Positions 1 to 10,507 of a DNA stretch of 64,000 bases are shown here, one piece after another (position 1 is the first letter of the stretch; each line of letters opens with the position of its first letter). Source of the DNA: Bacteroidaceae bacterium (lineage in GTDB: Bacteria; Bacteroidota; Bacteroidia; Bacteroidales; Bacteroidaceae); the NCBI GenBank assembly GCA_017464345.1, contig JAFUAH010000001.1, forward strand, positions 1 to 64,000, given 5' to 3'. Below the pieces are notes generated by a model. It saw only the letters and a list, made by a program, of their open reading frames with translations. It ran no database searches and was not told the DNA's origin. The position numbers and the translations under genes are program-made.

Positions 1-1
1 G

Positions 2-58
2 GATAATCCGCCACCTGGCGAAACATCACTCTTCGACTTAGAGGAGCTTACTTTTTGA
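2..58 (+). CDS. C-terminal tail of an unidentified gene (partial, 5' end outside window)
   Basis: An open frame enters from the left edge and ends at TGA 56-58, giving 18 residues that finish in an acidic tail (FDLEELTF). A hairpin follows ten bases later, consistent with a gene end. The fragment is too short to assign a family; another frame could be the real one, or this may be non-coding. Only the orientation and the hairpin support it. Confidence 0.35.
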   Translation, partial: DNPPPGETSLFDLEELTF

Positions 59-67
59 AAAAAGAAT

Positions 68-97
68 CCGCAACGCCTGTTTATCGGCATTGCGGAC
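68..97 (+). terminator. Hairpin after the partial left-edge gene
   Basis: A 7-bp stem (TCCGCAA / TTGCGGA) is extended inward, after one mismatch, by GCC/GGC, with an 8-nt loop. There is no long T-run, so termination strength is uncertain. Confidence 0.4.
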
Positions 98-165
98 GGA
101 TATTTGATGCTGTTTCAAGTTTTAGCGGACAGCAATAATAATATAACGAGCGAACTATAGTAAGG

Positions 166-341
166 AAACACGCGCGTACGCGTGCGTGCGCAATGGAGAA
201 TAGACGGCATCCCAGCCCCGTACAGATCTGAGGCGAAAGCTATGCAGGACGGAGGTCAGACCTGTACAGGATGGAGGCGAAAGCTGTGCAGGACGGAGGC
301 CAGTCCTGTATAGGGTCAAAAAGCAAGCTCTATACGGAGGG
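166..341. repeat. 22-bp tandem repeat element with GC-rich head (copy 1)
   Basis: Positions 168-192 are an alternating purine-pyrimidine GC-rich tract (ACGCGCGTACGCG core). From 210 there are about six 22-bp units. Those starting at 232 and 276 share GGCGAAAGCTRTGCAGGACG; those at 254 and 298 are diverged versions (CCTGTAYAGG core). The same head and units recur at 18855-18988. The region lies past the 3' end of typA, and no credible gene is seen from 59 to 428. Its function is unknown. Confidence 0.8.
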
Positions 342-352
342 GCACAAGGCTC

Positions 353-402
353 TAAACGCATGAGGCGCAAACCTGATGATGGGTTTGCGCCTCATGCGTT
401 TA
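353..402. terminator. Perfect 21-bp hairpin downstream of typA
   Basis: Arms 353-373 and 382-402 are perfectly complementary around an 8-nt loop, starting 27 bases past the typA stop. No T-run follows on either strand. It is probably a 3'-end or processing hairpin for typA. Confidence 0.65.
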
Positions 403-428
403 GTGAACGAGAAGGGTGTATGGTTGCG

Positions 429-2228
<1,800 letters not shown>

Positions 2229-2250
2229 TGTTATTCTATAAATTCGGGCG

Positions 2251-2258
2251 CAAAGGTA
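2251..2258 (-). promoter_or_regulatory. typA -7 promoter element
   Basis: TACCTTTG on the minus strand, 22 bp before the typA start, matches the Bacteroidetes TAnnTTTG element. It implies a very short leader. Confidence 0.65.
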
Positions 2259-2302
2259 CAAAAAAAATGGCACTTAACGTGCGGGAATACCAAGAAAATG
2301 CT

Positions 2303-2310
2303 TAGATTTG
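2303..2310 (+). promoter_or_regulatory. -7 promoter element for the EEP-family hydrolase
   Basis: TAGATTTG fits TAnnTTTG and lies 25 bp before the ATG at 2336. No clear -33 TTTG is seen. Confidence 0.5.
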
Positions 2311-2335
2311 CAGAGGAATACTAAAGAAGAACACG

Positions 2336-3205
2336 ATGAAGCGCTATTTCTTTCTCTTGCTGGGCTGCATAGCGGCCCTGACGCTGGCGGCCCAAGAACT
2401 GACCGTGGGCAGTTACAACATCCGCTATCGCAACCGAGACGACAGCACCAACGGCAACAGCTGGGAACGGCGGTGCCAGACCATCTGCAAGCAAATCCGA
2501 TGGGAGCGGCCCGACATCTTCGGGGCGCAGGAAGTCTTGCACCCACAGCTCATGGACATGGAGCGCGAACTCGACGGCTATCGCTGGATAGGCGTGGGCC
2601 GCGACGACGGTCAGCAGAAGGGCGAATATGCGGCCATCTTCTACAACCCCGAACGCGTGGAACTGGTGGAGAACGGCCACTTCTGGCTTAACGAGACGCC
2701 CGACCGTCCGGCACTGGGCTGGGACGCGGCCTGCGTGCGCATCTGCACGTGGGGGCACTTCCGCGACCGACTGTCGGGCCAGGACTTCTACTTCCTGAAC
2801 CTCCACATGGACCACGTGGGACGCCGGGCCCGCAGTGAGTCGGCGCGACTTGTCATGGAACGCATCACCAAGATGACCGACGGCGGACAGCAGCTGGCCG
2901 TGCTGACGGGCGACTTCAACGTCTCGCAGGAGGACGAACTTTACGCGCTCTTCACCAGTTCGGGTGTGCTGAAGGACTGCTACACGGCGGCCCGGATGCG
3001 GTGGGCCGAGAACGGAACCTACAACGCCTTCAAACCCAACCGTCTCACCACCGAGCGCATCGACCACATCTTCGTAACGCCCACCACCAAGGTCGAAGCC
3101 TACGCCGTGCGCACGGACAGCTACTGGCGACAGGAGCCCGACGGCTCTGTGACGCGCCGCAACCCGTCGGACCACTACCCCATCTTTGCACGCGTGCGAT
3201 TCTAA
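2336..3205 (+). CDS. Secreted endonuclease/exonuclease/phosphatase-family hydrolase
   Basis: 289 residues. A Sec signal peptide (hydrophobic stretch ending LTLAAQ) precedes the EEP fold. Family signatures are SYNIRYRN near the start (metal-binding Asn), GAQEV (metal-binding Glu), LNLHMDH and TGDFN in the middle, and the C-terminal SDHYPIFA with the catalytic His. Members hydrolyse phosphodiesters or phosphomonoesters; the substrate cannot be read from sequence. Export to the periplasm is inferred from the signal peptide. It stands alone, converging on the M16 gene across a strong terminator. Confidence 0.85.
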   Translation: MKRYFFLLLGCIAALTLAAQELTVGSYNIRYRNRDDSTNGNSWERRCQTICKQIRWERPDIFGAQEVLHPQLMDMERELDGYRWIGVGRDDGQQKGEYAAIFYNPERVELVENGHFWLNETPDRPALGWDAACVRICTWGHFRDRLSGQDFYFLNLHMDHVGRRARSESARLVMERITKMTDGGQQLAVLTGDFNVSQEDELYALFTSSGVLKDCYTAARMRWAENGTYNAFKPNRLTTERIDHIFVTPTTKVEAYAVRTDSYWRQEPDGSVTRRNPSDHYPIFARVRF

Positions 3206-3245
3206 TATATTCATTACGGCATGGCAAAGGACAATTCCTACGGAC

Positions 3246-3306
3246 CACAAACAAAAAGCAATCGCCGCAGACTATGATAGCCTGCGGCGATTGCTTTTTG
3301 TTTGTG
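3246..3306. terminator. Bidirectional terminator, perfect 25-bp stem
   Basis: Arms 3246-3270 and 3282-3306 are perfectly complementary with an 11-nt loop. The arms carry A- and T-rich outer parts, so both strands give a stem followed by T-rich sequence. It separates the convergent EEP-family and M16 genes. Confidence 0.88.
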
Positions 3307-3320
3307 AAAAACCCTAGTAC

Positions 3321-6149
3321 TTACTCTTCGGGCAGCATGATGACGATGATGTGATTCTTCGAATCCAGAATCCGCTTGGCCAAGGCGGCGAGGTCGTCGC
3401 TCGTGATGGCCTGGACGGCCTGACGATAGTCGGTGTAGGTATCCAGGTGGTCACGGTCGTACTCCTCAATGTACTCCAGCCAAGTGCCGTTCTTACGCTC
3501 GTTCTCGGTGTAGGTCTTCAGGAGGTACTCCTTCACCTTCGACACGTACTTGTCCTCGGCACCCTCGCGGGCCACCTTCTGCAGTTCCTGGTCGATGACC
3601 AAAAGGGCAGAGTCGCACATCTCGGGCTTCACAGGAGCGTAGATTTGGATATTGGCGCGGCAACTGCCGTCCGATATCTTCCGCACATCGCAACTGGCAC
3701 TGATGGTGTAAGCAGCCCCCATGTCCTCGCGCACCACCTCCAAGAGGCGCATGGTGAGCACCTGTCCGAGTATGTCGGCCGTGAGTTGGTTATGGAGCGT
3801 GTTCTCGATGGGAGCTTGCAGATACTGAATCATGGCCGTCTGCGGCTCCTCCATCTTGCGCAGGAAGCGGTTGGTGTACTCGCCCTCGCGGATGTTGTAG
3901 TGGTTGTCGACGGCCTTGTCGTTGCGCTTCACCTTGGGCAGGGGAGCAATGTACTGGCGGACGAAGTGGCGGATGCTATCTTCGTCGAAGTTGCCGACGA
4001 AGACGAACGTGAAGTCGTTGGCACCCTGGAAGCGGTCGCGGTAAATCTCCAGCACACGGTCGTAACTGGCCTTGTCGACGTTCTCCTCGTTCATCAGGAC
4101 AAGGCGGGGATTGTCCTTACCATAGAGAGTGGTCTGCAAGGAGTCGCTGAAGGCGCGCATGGGGTTTGCTGCCTGGTTGCGCAACATCTCCTTCATCTGG
4201 TTCAGGGCCGAGGCGGCTGCCTTGTCGTCGCGCTTGAGGTCGCCGAAATGGAGGTAGATGAGTTCGAACATCGTGCGCAGGTCCTTGGGCACGGCGTCGC
4301 CGCGAAGGAACTCACTGCGACTGGACATCGAGGGGCTTACGCTGGCCTGGATGCCGGCCAAGGCCTTGTCGAGTTCGGTGTCGGTGAAGTTGCCCAGACC
4401 CGAGGCACCGATGAGCATGTCGGCCAGGCTGATGGTGTATTTATCCTCGGCTCCATAGCGGCCCGTACCACCGTCGCTGTAGGCACGCATGAGAACTTGG
4501 TTGTCCTGGTAGTCGGTCTTCTTCAGGATGACGCGGGCGCCATTGGAGAGCGTCAGGATGGTGGTGCCGAACTGGCCCGGCTCTTCCTTCTTGATCTTGC
4601 CGGGCTTGGGCAGTTTGGCGATGAGGGGCTCGTTCTTCACGTTGTCGACGTAGGCCGGCAGGTTCATCTGCTGGGCGGCGTGGATGGCCCGGAGCAACTG
4701 TTCCTCGGTGGGCTGCTGGTAGCCTTCCTTCTCGGGGTTGATGCTCAGGACAACGAGGTTCGTGTCGCTGACGCTCACGAGGTTCTTAATCATCTCGTTG
4801 GGCATCTCGACGGGCATCTGCGGGGCCATGGCTCCGTAGAGCATATTCTCGAACTCGATACCAGGCATGGCCTCATTGTCGAGGAAGTTGCGCACGCACT
4901 CATGAATATAGTTGGCGGTCTGCGTGGTCTCGCGGTTGTTGTAGGCGGCCTCTATCTGACTCAGGAACTCCGAGCGGACACGACCGTACTCGCTGCCCGT
5001 GAAGCCATGGTTAGCAGCACGATAGACCTCGGCCATCACCTTCTGGATGGCCTCGTCGAGCCGGCCTTCCTTCGGCAGTATCGTTATCTGGAACGCCGGG
5101 CTCTTGGAGAGGAGGAAGTCGCCATCCTCTACACCAGCCTGGATGAATGGGCAGTCGGGGTCGAGGGCTATCTCGTCGAGACGCTTGTTGAGCATCTGCA
5201 TGGCCATGCTCTTGATGTAGGACACGGAGAGGAAGGGGATGGTGTTGCGCATCTCGCGCGGCAGCAGTTCCTCATGTTTGTAGGAAATCATGACGAGGGG
5301 AATGGTCTGCTCCTTGTCGTGGTCGCTGACGATGATGGGCTCGTCGTTCTGGGGCACGGTGAAGTACTCGCGCACGGCAGGGTTCTCGACGGCAGGGATG
5401 GGACCGAACATATCCTTGATGCGCTGCACCGTGCGCTCGACGTCGATGTCGCCGACCACGATGATGGCCTGCAAGTCGGGGCGGTACCATTTCTCGTAGT
5501 AGGCGCGCAGGGCCTCGGGCTTAAAGTTGTCGACGACCGACATCAGGCCGATGGGGAAACGGCTGCCGGGGCGGCTGTTCGAGTGGAGTTTGGGGCCTTG
5601 GCGCTCGATGATGCGGTTCATGGCTCCCGTCCGGAGGCGCCACTCCTCGTGGATGACGCCGCGCTCCTTGTCAATCTCGGCAGGGTCGAGCGTCAGGTTG
5701 TGGCTCCAGTCGTGCAGGATGAGCAGGACACTGTCGATGGTGGCCTCGCGCTGGGTGGGCACGTTGTTGATGTTGTAGACCGTCTCGTCGACGCTGGTGT
5801 AGGCGTTCAGTTGGGCACCGAACTTCACACCCAGGGTCTCCAAGTAGCGAATCAGGCTGTTCTCGGGGAAGTTCTCCGTGCCGTTGAAGCACATGTGCTC
5901 CAGGAAGTGGGCCAGTCCGCGCTGATCTTCTTCCTCCAGGACGCTGCCCACCTTCTGTGCAATGTAGAAGTTGGCCTGGCCCTTCGGGTACTCGTTATGG
6001 CGAACGTAGTAGGTCAGCCCGTTGTCCAGTTTACCGTAAGTCACCTTGGGGTCAAGGGGAAGCGGCTGCATCATCTGCTCCATTCCCTGTGCGCAGAGCT
6101 GCGTGGCGAACACCAGCACTGCTGCACTGAAAAGAAAACGTAAATTCAT
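3321..6149 (-). CDS. Secreted M16-family (pitrilysin-like) zinc peptidase
   Basis: 942 residues with a signal peptide (ending QLCAQG). The inverted zinc motif HxxEH is HFLEH at residues 81-85; the downstream Glu ligand falls in the ERGVIHEEW segment. The layout is that of two M16 half-molecules joined in one chain (active N-terminal half, inactive C-terminal half), the usual length for Bacteroidetes M16 proteins. It probably degrades peptides in the periplasm. It lies 171 bp downstream of dsbD on the same strand, with a CACGAATT-type repeat between them, so co-transcription is uncertain. No obvious promoter was found. Confidence 0.93.
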   Translation of the reverse strand: MNLRFLFSAAVLVFATQLCAQGMEQMMQPLPLDPKVTYGKLDNGLTYYVRHNEYPKGQANFYIAQKVGSVLEEEDQRGLAHFLEHMCFNGTENFPENSLIRYLETLGVKFGAQLNAYTSVDETVYNINNVPTQREATIDSVLLILHDWSHNLTLDPAEIDKERGVIHEEWRLRTGAMNRIIERQGPKLHSNSRPGSRFPIGLMSVVDNFKPEALRAYYEKWYRPDLQAIIVVGDIDVERTVQRIKDMFGPIPAVENPAVREYFTVPQNDEPIIVSDHDKEQTIPLVMISYKHEELLPREMRNTIPFLSVSYIKSMAMQMLNKRLDEIALDPDCPFIQAGVEDGDFLLSKSPAFQITILPKEGRLDEAIQKVMAEVYRAANHGFTGSEYGRVRSEFLSQIEAAYNNRETTQTANYIHECVRNFLDNEAMPGIEFENMLYGAMAPQMPVEMPNEMIKNLVSVSDTNLVVLSINPEKEGYQQPTEEQLLRAIHAAQQMNLPAYVDNVKNEPLIAKLPKPGKIKKEEPGQFGTTILTLSNGARVILKKTDYQDNQVLMRAYSDGGTGRYGAEDKYTISLADMLIGASGLGNFTDTELDKALAGIQASVSPSMSSRSEFLRGDAVPKDLRTMFELIYLHFGDLKRDDKAAASALNQMKEMLRNQAANPMRAFSDSLQTTLYGKDNPRLVLMNEENVDKASYDRVLEIYRDRFQGANDFTFVFVGNFDEDSIRHFVRQYIAPLPKVKRNDKAVDNHYNIREGEYTNRFLRKMEEPQTAMIQYLQAPIENTLHNQLTADILGQVLTMRLLEVVREDMGAAYTISASCDVRKISDGSCRANIQIYAPVKPEMCDSALLVIDQELQKVAREGAEDKYVSKVKEYLLKTYTENERKNGTWLEYIEEYDRDHLDTYTDYRQAVQAITSDDLAALAKRILDSKNHIIVIMLPEE

Positions 6150-6193
6150 TGTTTAAACATTTATATTATAAAACATTATTATTTTCTACTCTT

Positions 6194-6290
6194 ACCACGA
6201 ATTACACGTAATCGACTTGTCGCTTCGCTCGTCGAAGAATTTCACGAATTATATATCGCTATACCTAACCCAATTCGTGAAATTCGCGGT
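6194..6290. repeat. Inverted CACGAATT-unit repeat pair without a gene
   Basis: The left arm starts CCACGAATTACACG. It is interrupted by about 29 bp containing TCGAC/GTCGA ends, and resumes as AATTTCACGAATT. A 20-bp spacer and the right arm (AATTCGTGAAATTCGCGGT, 6272-6290) complete an inverted pair of 9-bp units. It begins 30 bp past the dsbD stop. Related copies lie at 15166-15247 and around the gene at 16316-16702. Confidence 0.85.
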
Positions 6291-6320
6291 CTATAATAAT
6301 AGACATTGTGGTTCAATGTC

Positions 6321-8495
6321 TCACTTCGTGTAGTTCTTCAGTCCGTCGCGTAGCCATTGCAGGTAGGCCGGCACATCTTCGTTGTAGGTGTACGAACCCG
6401 TGAGCGGACGGCCCTCGTTGTCCACCAGCACATAGAAGGGCTGCGCGTTCGCGCCGAACTTGTAGCGCTGCAGGTAACTCCACTTGTCGCCGATGGTGCG
6501 CAGCTTGCGCTGTTCGCCGTTCTCCTCGATGGTCTCGACCTCGGGCAGGGGGGTCTTTTCATCGACAAACAGGGAGATGACCACGAATTCGTCGTCCATC
6601 AACTGCTGCACCTCGGGGTGCGTCCAAACGGCGGCCTCCATCTTGCGACAGTTCACACAGCCGTATCCCGTGAAGTCCAGGAAGACGGGCTTATGGTGCT
6701 GGCGTGCGTAGGCCATGCCTTCCTCGTAGTTCTCGAAGTGGAGCGTCTCCTTCTGCCCGAGTACGAAGTCCTGCGTCTTCACAGGCGGTGCGAAGGCACT
6801 CACGGCCTTACAGGGGGCACCCCACAGACCTGGCACCATATATAGGGCAAAAGCCAAACTGGCCAGGGCCAGGAAGAAGCGGGTGACAGAGGTACGAGGA
6901 CGCTGGATGACCTCACCCATCTCGTCGTACTCGTCCTCGTCGTGCGGAAAACGGAGCCAGCCGATGAAGTAGGCACCCAGCAGGGCGAAGAGGATTATCC
7001 ACAGGGAGAGGAACACCTCGCGGTCGAGCAGGTGCCAGCCATAGGCCAGGTCGGCCACGGAGAGGAACTTCAGCGAGAAGGCTAGTTCCAGAAAACCGAG
7101 GGTCACCTTGATACAGTTCATCCAGTTGCCGCTCTTCGGCGCAGCCTTCAGCCATGAGGGGAAGAGTGCAAAGAGCGTGAAGGGCAGGGCCAGGGCCAAG
7201 GAGAAACCAAACATGCCGATGGCTGGGCCGACGATGTTACCCGTCGAGGCAACCTCCACCAGCAGGAAGCCAATGATGGGCCCCGTGCAAGAGAAGCTGA
7301 CAAGCGACAGCGTGAAGGCCATGAGGAAGATGCTGAGCAGGCCCGTGGTCTTGGTGGCTTTGCTATCTACGGCATTGCTCCAGCTCGACGGCAGGGCAAT
7401 GTCGAAGCCGCCCAGAAACGAAGCGCCGAACAGCAACAACAGCAGGAAGAAGAAGATGTTGAACAGGGCATTGGTGCTCAGGGCATTTAGTGCGCTGGCT
7501 CCGAACAGCAAGGTCACGAGCAGGCCCAGCGCCATGTAGATGACGATGATGCTCACGCCGTAGACGATGGCATCACGCACACCGCGACTGTTGCTCGTCA
7601 CTTGTTTCTTACCCTTCTTCTCTGTGCCCTCGGCTTTGGCGTAATTCTCTGTGCCTTCTGACTTCTCCTTATTTTCCACGTTTGATGCCTGCCCTCTCTT
7701 CAGGAAGAAGCTGACCGTCATCGGGATGATGGGCCAGACACAGGGTGTCAGCAGGGCAGCCAGTCCGCCCAGCAGCCCCAGGAGGAAGATGCGCAGCCAA
7801 CTGGCCTCGCCACTGGTGGCCTCAGCCCCACCGTTCAGGGCTCCGCCCCCTTGTTTGAAGGCTTTCAGTTCGTCGATAACGGGTGTCCAGAGTGCTTCCG
7901 AATTCCCAGAGGACGCAGAGGAAACAGAGGGCACAACAGAGGCACTATCTTCCTGTAGCTCCAGAGGGTCCTCCGTCTTGGTCGCGCGCTCTATGTCAAT
8001 CTCTTTTTTCTCTGCGTTCTCTGCGCCCTCTGTGCTTCCTGTCTTCTCTGTACTTCCTCTAAAGTCAAACTCCACATTGGTGGGCGGCATACAATTCTCG
8101 TCGTTACATGCACCGTAGGTCAGATAGCCGGCCACTTCGTAGTCGCTGCCCGTCAGCGTGAACCGCTGGGCGAACTTGGCCGTGCCCTCCATGAAGGAGA
8201 GTTCCATGCCGAAGAGTTCGTCCATCTCTCGCTTCACCTTACCTGTGGCACGCAAGCGTCCCTTGGGCTTCACGCCCTTCTGCTTCTCCAGCGTCAGCTC
8301 GGCCCGCGTGGGTCCGCCGTCGGCAATGTCCGTACTATACACATGCCATCCGGCCTCCACCGTACCCGTAAACACAACTTCGATTTCCGTGTCCGACAAC
8401 TTGTTCTCCTTGACCGAGAACTGCACCGGTTCGTGGAACTGCGCAAACACCGTCTGCGCCACCAACAACGACAAAAGGAACAATAGCTTCTTCAT
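6321..8495 (-). CDS. dsbD: Protein-disulfide reductase DsbD (three-domain)
   Basis: 724 residues, start chosen at MKKLLFLL. It carries electrons from cytoplasmic thioredoxin across the inner membrane to periplasmic thiols. In order: signal peptide; N-terminal domain with Cys130 and Cys135 (GACNDENC); a multi-span membrane domain with TPCVWPIIP and FSCTGP carrying the paired membrane cysteines; and a C-terminal thioredoxin domain with CVNC. Two linkers are abnormally long and rich in Glu, Thr, Ser and Lys (about residues 145-205 and 275-300). Both are encoded by 9-bp tandem repeats at 8009-8061, 7908-7945 and 7619-7671. The -7 element lies at 8515-8522. Confidence 0.93.
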   Translation of the reverse strand: MKKLLFLLSLLVAQTVFAQFHEPVQFSVKENKLSDTEIEVVFTGTVEAGWHVYSTDIADGGPTRAELTLEKQKGVKPKGRLRATGKVKREMDELFGMELSFMEGTAKFAQRFTLTGSDYEVAGYLTYGACNDENCMPPTNVEFDFRGSTEKTGSTEGAENAEKKEIDIERATKTEDPLELQEDSASVVPSVSSASSGNSEALWTPVIDELKAFKQGGGALNGGAEATSGEASWLRIFLLGLLGGLAALLTPCVWPIIPMTVSFFLKRGQASNVENKEKSEGTENYAKAEGTEKKGKKQVTSNSRGVRDAIVYGVSIIVIYMALGLLVTLLFGASALNALSTNALFNIFFFLLLLLFGASFLGGFDIALPSSWSNAVDSKATKTTGLLSIFLMAFTLSLVSFSCTGPIIGFLLVEVASTGNIVGPAIGMFGFSLALALPFTLFALFPSWLKAAPKSGNWMNCIKVTLGFLELAFSLKFLSVADLAYGWHLLDREVFLSLWIILFALLGAYFIGWLRFPHDEDEYDEMGEVIQRPRTSVTRFFLALASLAFALYMVPGLWGAPCKAVSAFAPPVKTQDFVLGQKETLHFENYEEGMAYARQHHKPVFLDFTGYGCVNCRKMEAAVWTHPEVQQLMDDEFVVISLFVDEKTPLPEVETIEENGEQRKLRTIGDKWSYLQRYKFGANAQPFYVLVDNEGRPLTGSYTYNEDVPAYLQWLRDGLKNYTK
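7619..7671 (-). repeat. 9-bp tandem repeat inside dsbD (second linker)
   Basis: Degenerate 9-bp units of the TTCTCTGTG / CCTTCTGAC type. They are translated in frame as three-residue units (GTE, NYA, KAE, GTE) in the loop after the first membrane segment. Confidence 0.7.
7908..8061. repeat. Inverted pair of 9-bp repeats inside dsbD (first linker)
   Basis: Positions 7908-7945 (GAGGAAACA-type units) and 8009-8061 (TTCTCTGCG, CCCTCTGTG-type units) are inverted relative to each other. They are separated by about 63 bp, all in frame within dsbD. They encode the charged linker between the periplasmic and membrane domains. Confidence 0.72.
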
Positions 8496-8514
8496 AATAT
8501 GAGCAAATACGTCG

Positions 8515-8522
8515 CAAAGGTA
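8515..8522 (-). promoter_or_regulatory. dsbD -7 promoter element
   Basis: TACCTTTG on the minus strand, 20 bp upstream of the dsbD start. It directly follows the T-run of the pckA terminator. Confidence 0.65.
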
Positions 8523-8555
8523 CAAAAAAAGCGGTTCCCCCGAAAGGGAACCGCT
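8523..8555 (-). terminator. Rho-independent terminator of pckA
   Basis: Stem AGCGGTTCCC / GGGAACCGCT (8530-8539 with 8546-8555), 6-nt loop, followed on the minus strand by seven T residues. Confidence 0.9.
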
Positions 8556-8580
8556 GAATAATTAATGTATTAACGCCATT

Positions 8581-10194
8581 TTAGAGCTTTGGGCCAGCCT
8601 CTACCAGGGCCTTGCCGGCCTCATTGGTAGTGTACTTGCCGAAGTTCTTGATGAAGCGGGCTGCCAAGTCCTTAGCCTTCTCTTCCCACTCGCTGGCATT
8701 TGCATAGGTGTCGCGAGGATCGAGGATAGCGGGATTTACGTTGGGCAGAGCGGTGGGCACCTCGAAGTCGAAGTAAGGAATCTTCTTGGTCTCGGCCTTC
8801 AGGATGCTGCCGTCCAGGATGGCGTCGATGATGCCACGGGTGTCGGGGATAGAGATGCGCTTGCCCGTGCCGTTCCAACCGGTGTTCACCAGATAAGCCT
8901 TGGCACCGCTCTTCTCCATCTTCTTCACCAGTTCCTCAGCATACTTTGTGGGATGCAGTTCGAGGAAGGCCTGGCCGAAGCAAGCCGAGAAGGTAGGAGT
9001 GGGCTCGGTGATGCCGCGCTCGGTACCTGCCAGCTTAGCGGTGAAGCCAGAGAGGAAGTAATACTTCGTCTGCTCGGGAGTCAGGATGCTTACGGGAGGC
9101 AGTACGCCGAAGGCATCGGCCGAGAGGAAGATGACGTTCTTGGCCTCGGGACCGGCGCTCTTGCCGTTCACCTTCTGGGCAATTTTGTCGATGTGGTTGA
9201 TGGGGTACGATACACGGGTGTTCTCGGTCACGCTCTTGTCGGCGAAGTCAATCTTGCCGTCAGCGGCAACAGTAACGTTCTCCAGCAGGGCGTTGCGCTT
9301 GATGGCACCGTAGATGTCGGGCTCGTTCTCCTTGGAGAGGTTGATAACCTTGGCGTAGCAGCCGCCCTCGAGGTTGAAGACGCCCTCGTCGTCCCATCCG
9401 TGCTCGTCGTCACCGATGAGCAGACGCTTCGGGTCGGTAGAAAGGGTAGTCTTACCTGTGCCAGAAAGGCCGAAGAAGATGGCGGTGTTCTTACCTTCCA
9501 TGTCGGTGTTGGCAGAGCAGTGCATCGAAGCGATACCCTGCAGGGGCAGGTAGTAGTTCTGCATGGAGAACATACCCTTCTTCATCTCACCGCCGTACCA
9601 GGTGTTGATGATGACCTGCTCGCGGCTGGTGGTGTTGAAGGCCACACAGGTCTCCGAGTTCAGGCCCAGTTCCTTGTAGTTCTCAACCTTGGCCTTAGAG
9701 GCGTTGTAGATGACGAAGTTGGGCTCGAAGTTCTCCAGTTCTTCCTTGGTGGGCTGGATGAACATGTTCTTCACGAAGTGTGCCTGCCAAGCAACCTCAA
9801 CGATGAAGCGAACGGCCAGGCGGGTAGCCTCGTTGGCACCGCAGAAAGCGTCGACAACGTAGAGTTGCTTGTTGCTGAGTTCCTTGATGGCGATGTCCTT
9901 CACCTTGGCCCAAACAGCCTCCGACATGGGGTGGTTGTCGTTCTTGTAGCCCTCGGTGGTCCACCATACCTTGTCGTGGCTCTGGGCATCATCAACGATG
10001 TACTTGTCCTTGGGCGAACGACCGGTGTAGATACCCGTCATCACGTTCACTGCGTCGAGTTCGGTGTTCTGGCCCTTGTCGAAACCGGTCAGACCAGCCT
10101 TTGTCTCCTCTTCGAAGAGGAACTCATACGAAGGATTGTGGGCAATCACGGTAGAACCGGTGATGCCGTACTTAGTTAAATCTAATTTTGCCAT
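8581..10194 (-). CDS. pckA: Phosphoenolpyruvate carboxykinase (ATP)
   Basis: 537 residues, the usual length. It interconverts oxaloacetate and PEP with ATP/ADP. In succinate-forming gut Bacteroidetes it usually runs towards oxaloacetate, fixing CO2. Visible motifs are the kinase-1a P-loop GLSGTGKTT, the metal-binding segment [10 protein letters not shown] just after it, and the substrate-binding TGRSPKDKY near residue 60. It is monocistronic, with a promoter at 10289-10296 and its own terminator at 8523-8555. Confidence 0.97.
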   Translation of the reverse strand: MAKLDLTKYGITGSTVIAHNPSYEFLFEEETKAGLTGFDKGQNTELDAVNVMTGIYTGRSPKDKYIVDDAQSHDKVWWTTEGYKNDNHPMSEAVWAKVKDIAIKELSNKQLYVVDAFCGANEATRLAVRFIVEVAWQAHFVKNMFIQPTKEELENFEPNFVIYNASKAKVENYKELGLNSETCVAFNTTSREQVIINTWYGGEMKKGMFSMQNYYLPLQGIASMHCSANTDMEGKNTAIFFGLSGTGKTTLSTDPKRLLIGDDEHGWDDEGVFNLEGGCYAKVINLSKENEPDIYGAIKRNALLENVTVAADGKIDFADKSVTENTRVSYPINHIDKIAQKVNGKSAGPEAKNVIFLSADAFGVLPPVSILTPEQTKYYFLSGFTAKLAGTERGITEPTPTFSACFGQAFLELHPTKYAEELVKKMEKSGAKAYLVNTGWNGTGKRISIPDTRGIIDAILDGSILKAETKKIPYFDFEVPTALPNVNPAILDPRDTYANASEWEEKAKDLAARFIKNFGKYTTNEAGKALVEAGPKL

Positions 10195-10288
10195 AACTGA
10201 TTTATTTTAGGGTTTATTGGTTTAGTCGCTTAACGGCTTATGGGTTTAAGGGGGGAGAGCCTTTCTCTCTTTTCCTTTTTAAGCGCTA

Positions 10289-10296
10289 CAAAAGTA
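10289..10296 (-). promoter_or_regulatory. pckA -7 promoter element
   Basis: TACTTTTG on the minus strand, fitting TAnnTTTG, about 95 bp upstream of the pckA start. No clear -33 TTTG is seen. Confidence 0.55.
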
Positions 10297-10433
10297 GTAA
10301 AAAATTGCGAAACACGTATGCCCGACGGCGTTTTTTTGTGCCCCCGCCCCGCCTTTTTCGGCTTAGCACGCCGTTTTGAGAAGTCGGGGTGACAATTCCG
10401 TGGCGAAACATGGCAGTTATCATCCTCAACACA

Positions 10434-10467
10434 GCATCCCCTCCTGCAACGAGGCAAGAGGGGATGC
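10434..10467 (-). terminator. Hairpin downstream of the lipoprotein gene
   Basis: Perfect 10-bp stem GCATCCCCTC / GAGGGGATGC with a 14-nt loop, 41 bp past the stop of the gene at 10508. No T-run. Confidence 0.55.
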
Positions 10468-10507
10468 GCATCGATTATCCATAAGGTTCTGAGAACGACT
10501 GCTGTTT

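Larger units (their letters stand above)
10195..10507. other. Intergenic region upstream of pckA
   Basis: 313 bp without a credible gene. It holds the pckA promoter and an approximately 95-nt pckA leader, a C-rich stretch near 10340, and a hairpin at 10434-10467 belonging to the next gene's 3' end. Confidence 0.6.

Noticed and set aside
166..341. CRISPR array
   Set aside because: Units are contiguous 22-bp repeats without unique spacers, and no cas genes are in the window.
155..370. A 71-codon open frame across the 22-bp array
   Set aside because: Its translation only reflects the tandem repeat (SPPSCTGLTSVL-type near-repeats). It has no start context and the same DNA recurs at 18.9 kb without an equivalent frame.
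2229..2273. Longer start for typA
   Set aside because: It would place the TACCTTTG promoter element inside the coding region and adds a hydrophobic leader foreign to TypA.
3351..6143. A 930-codon open frame opposite the M16 peptidase gene
   Set aside because: It is the antisense shadow of a clear M16 gene in GC-rich DNA. The translation is rich in Val, Leu, Gly and His with no domain.
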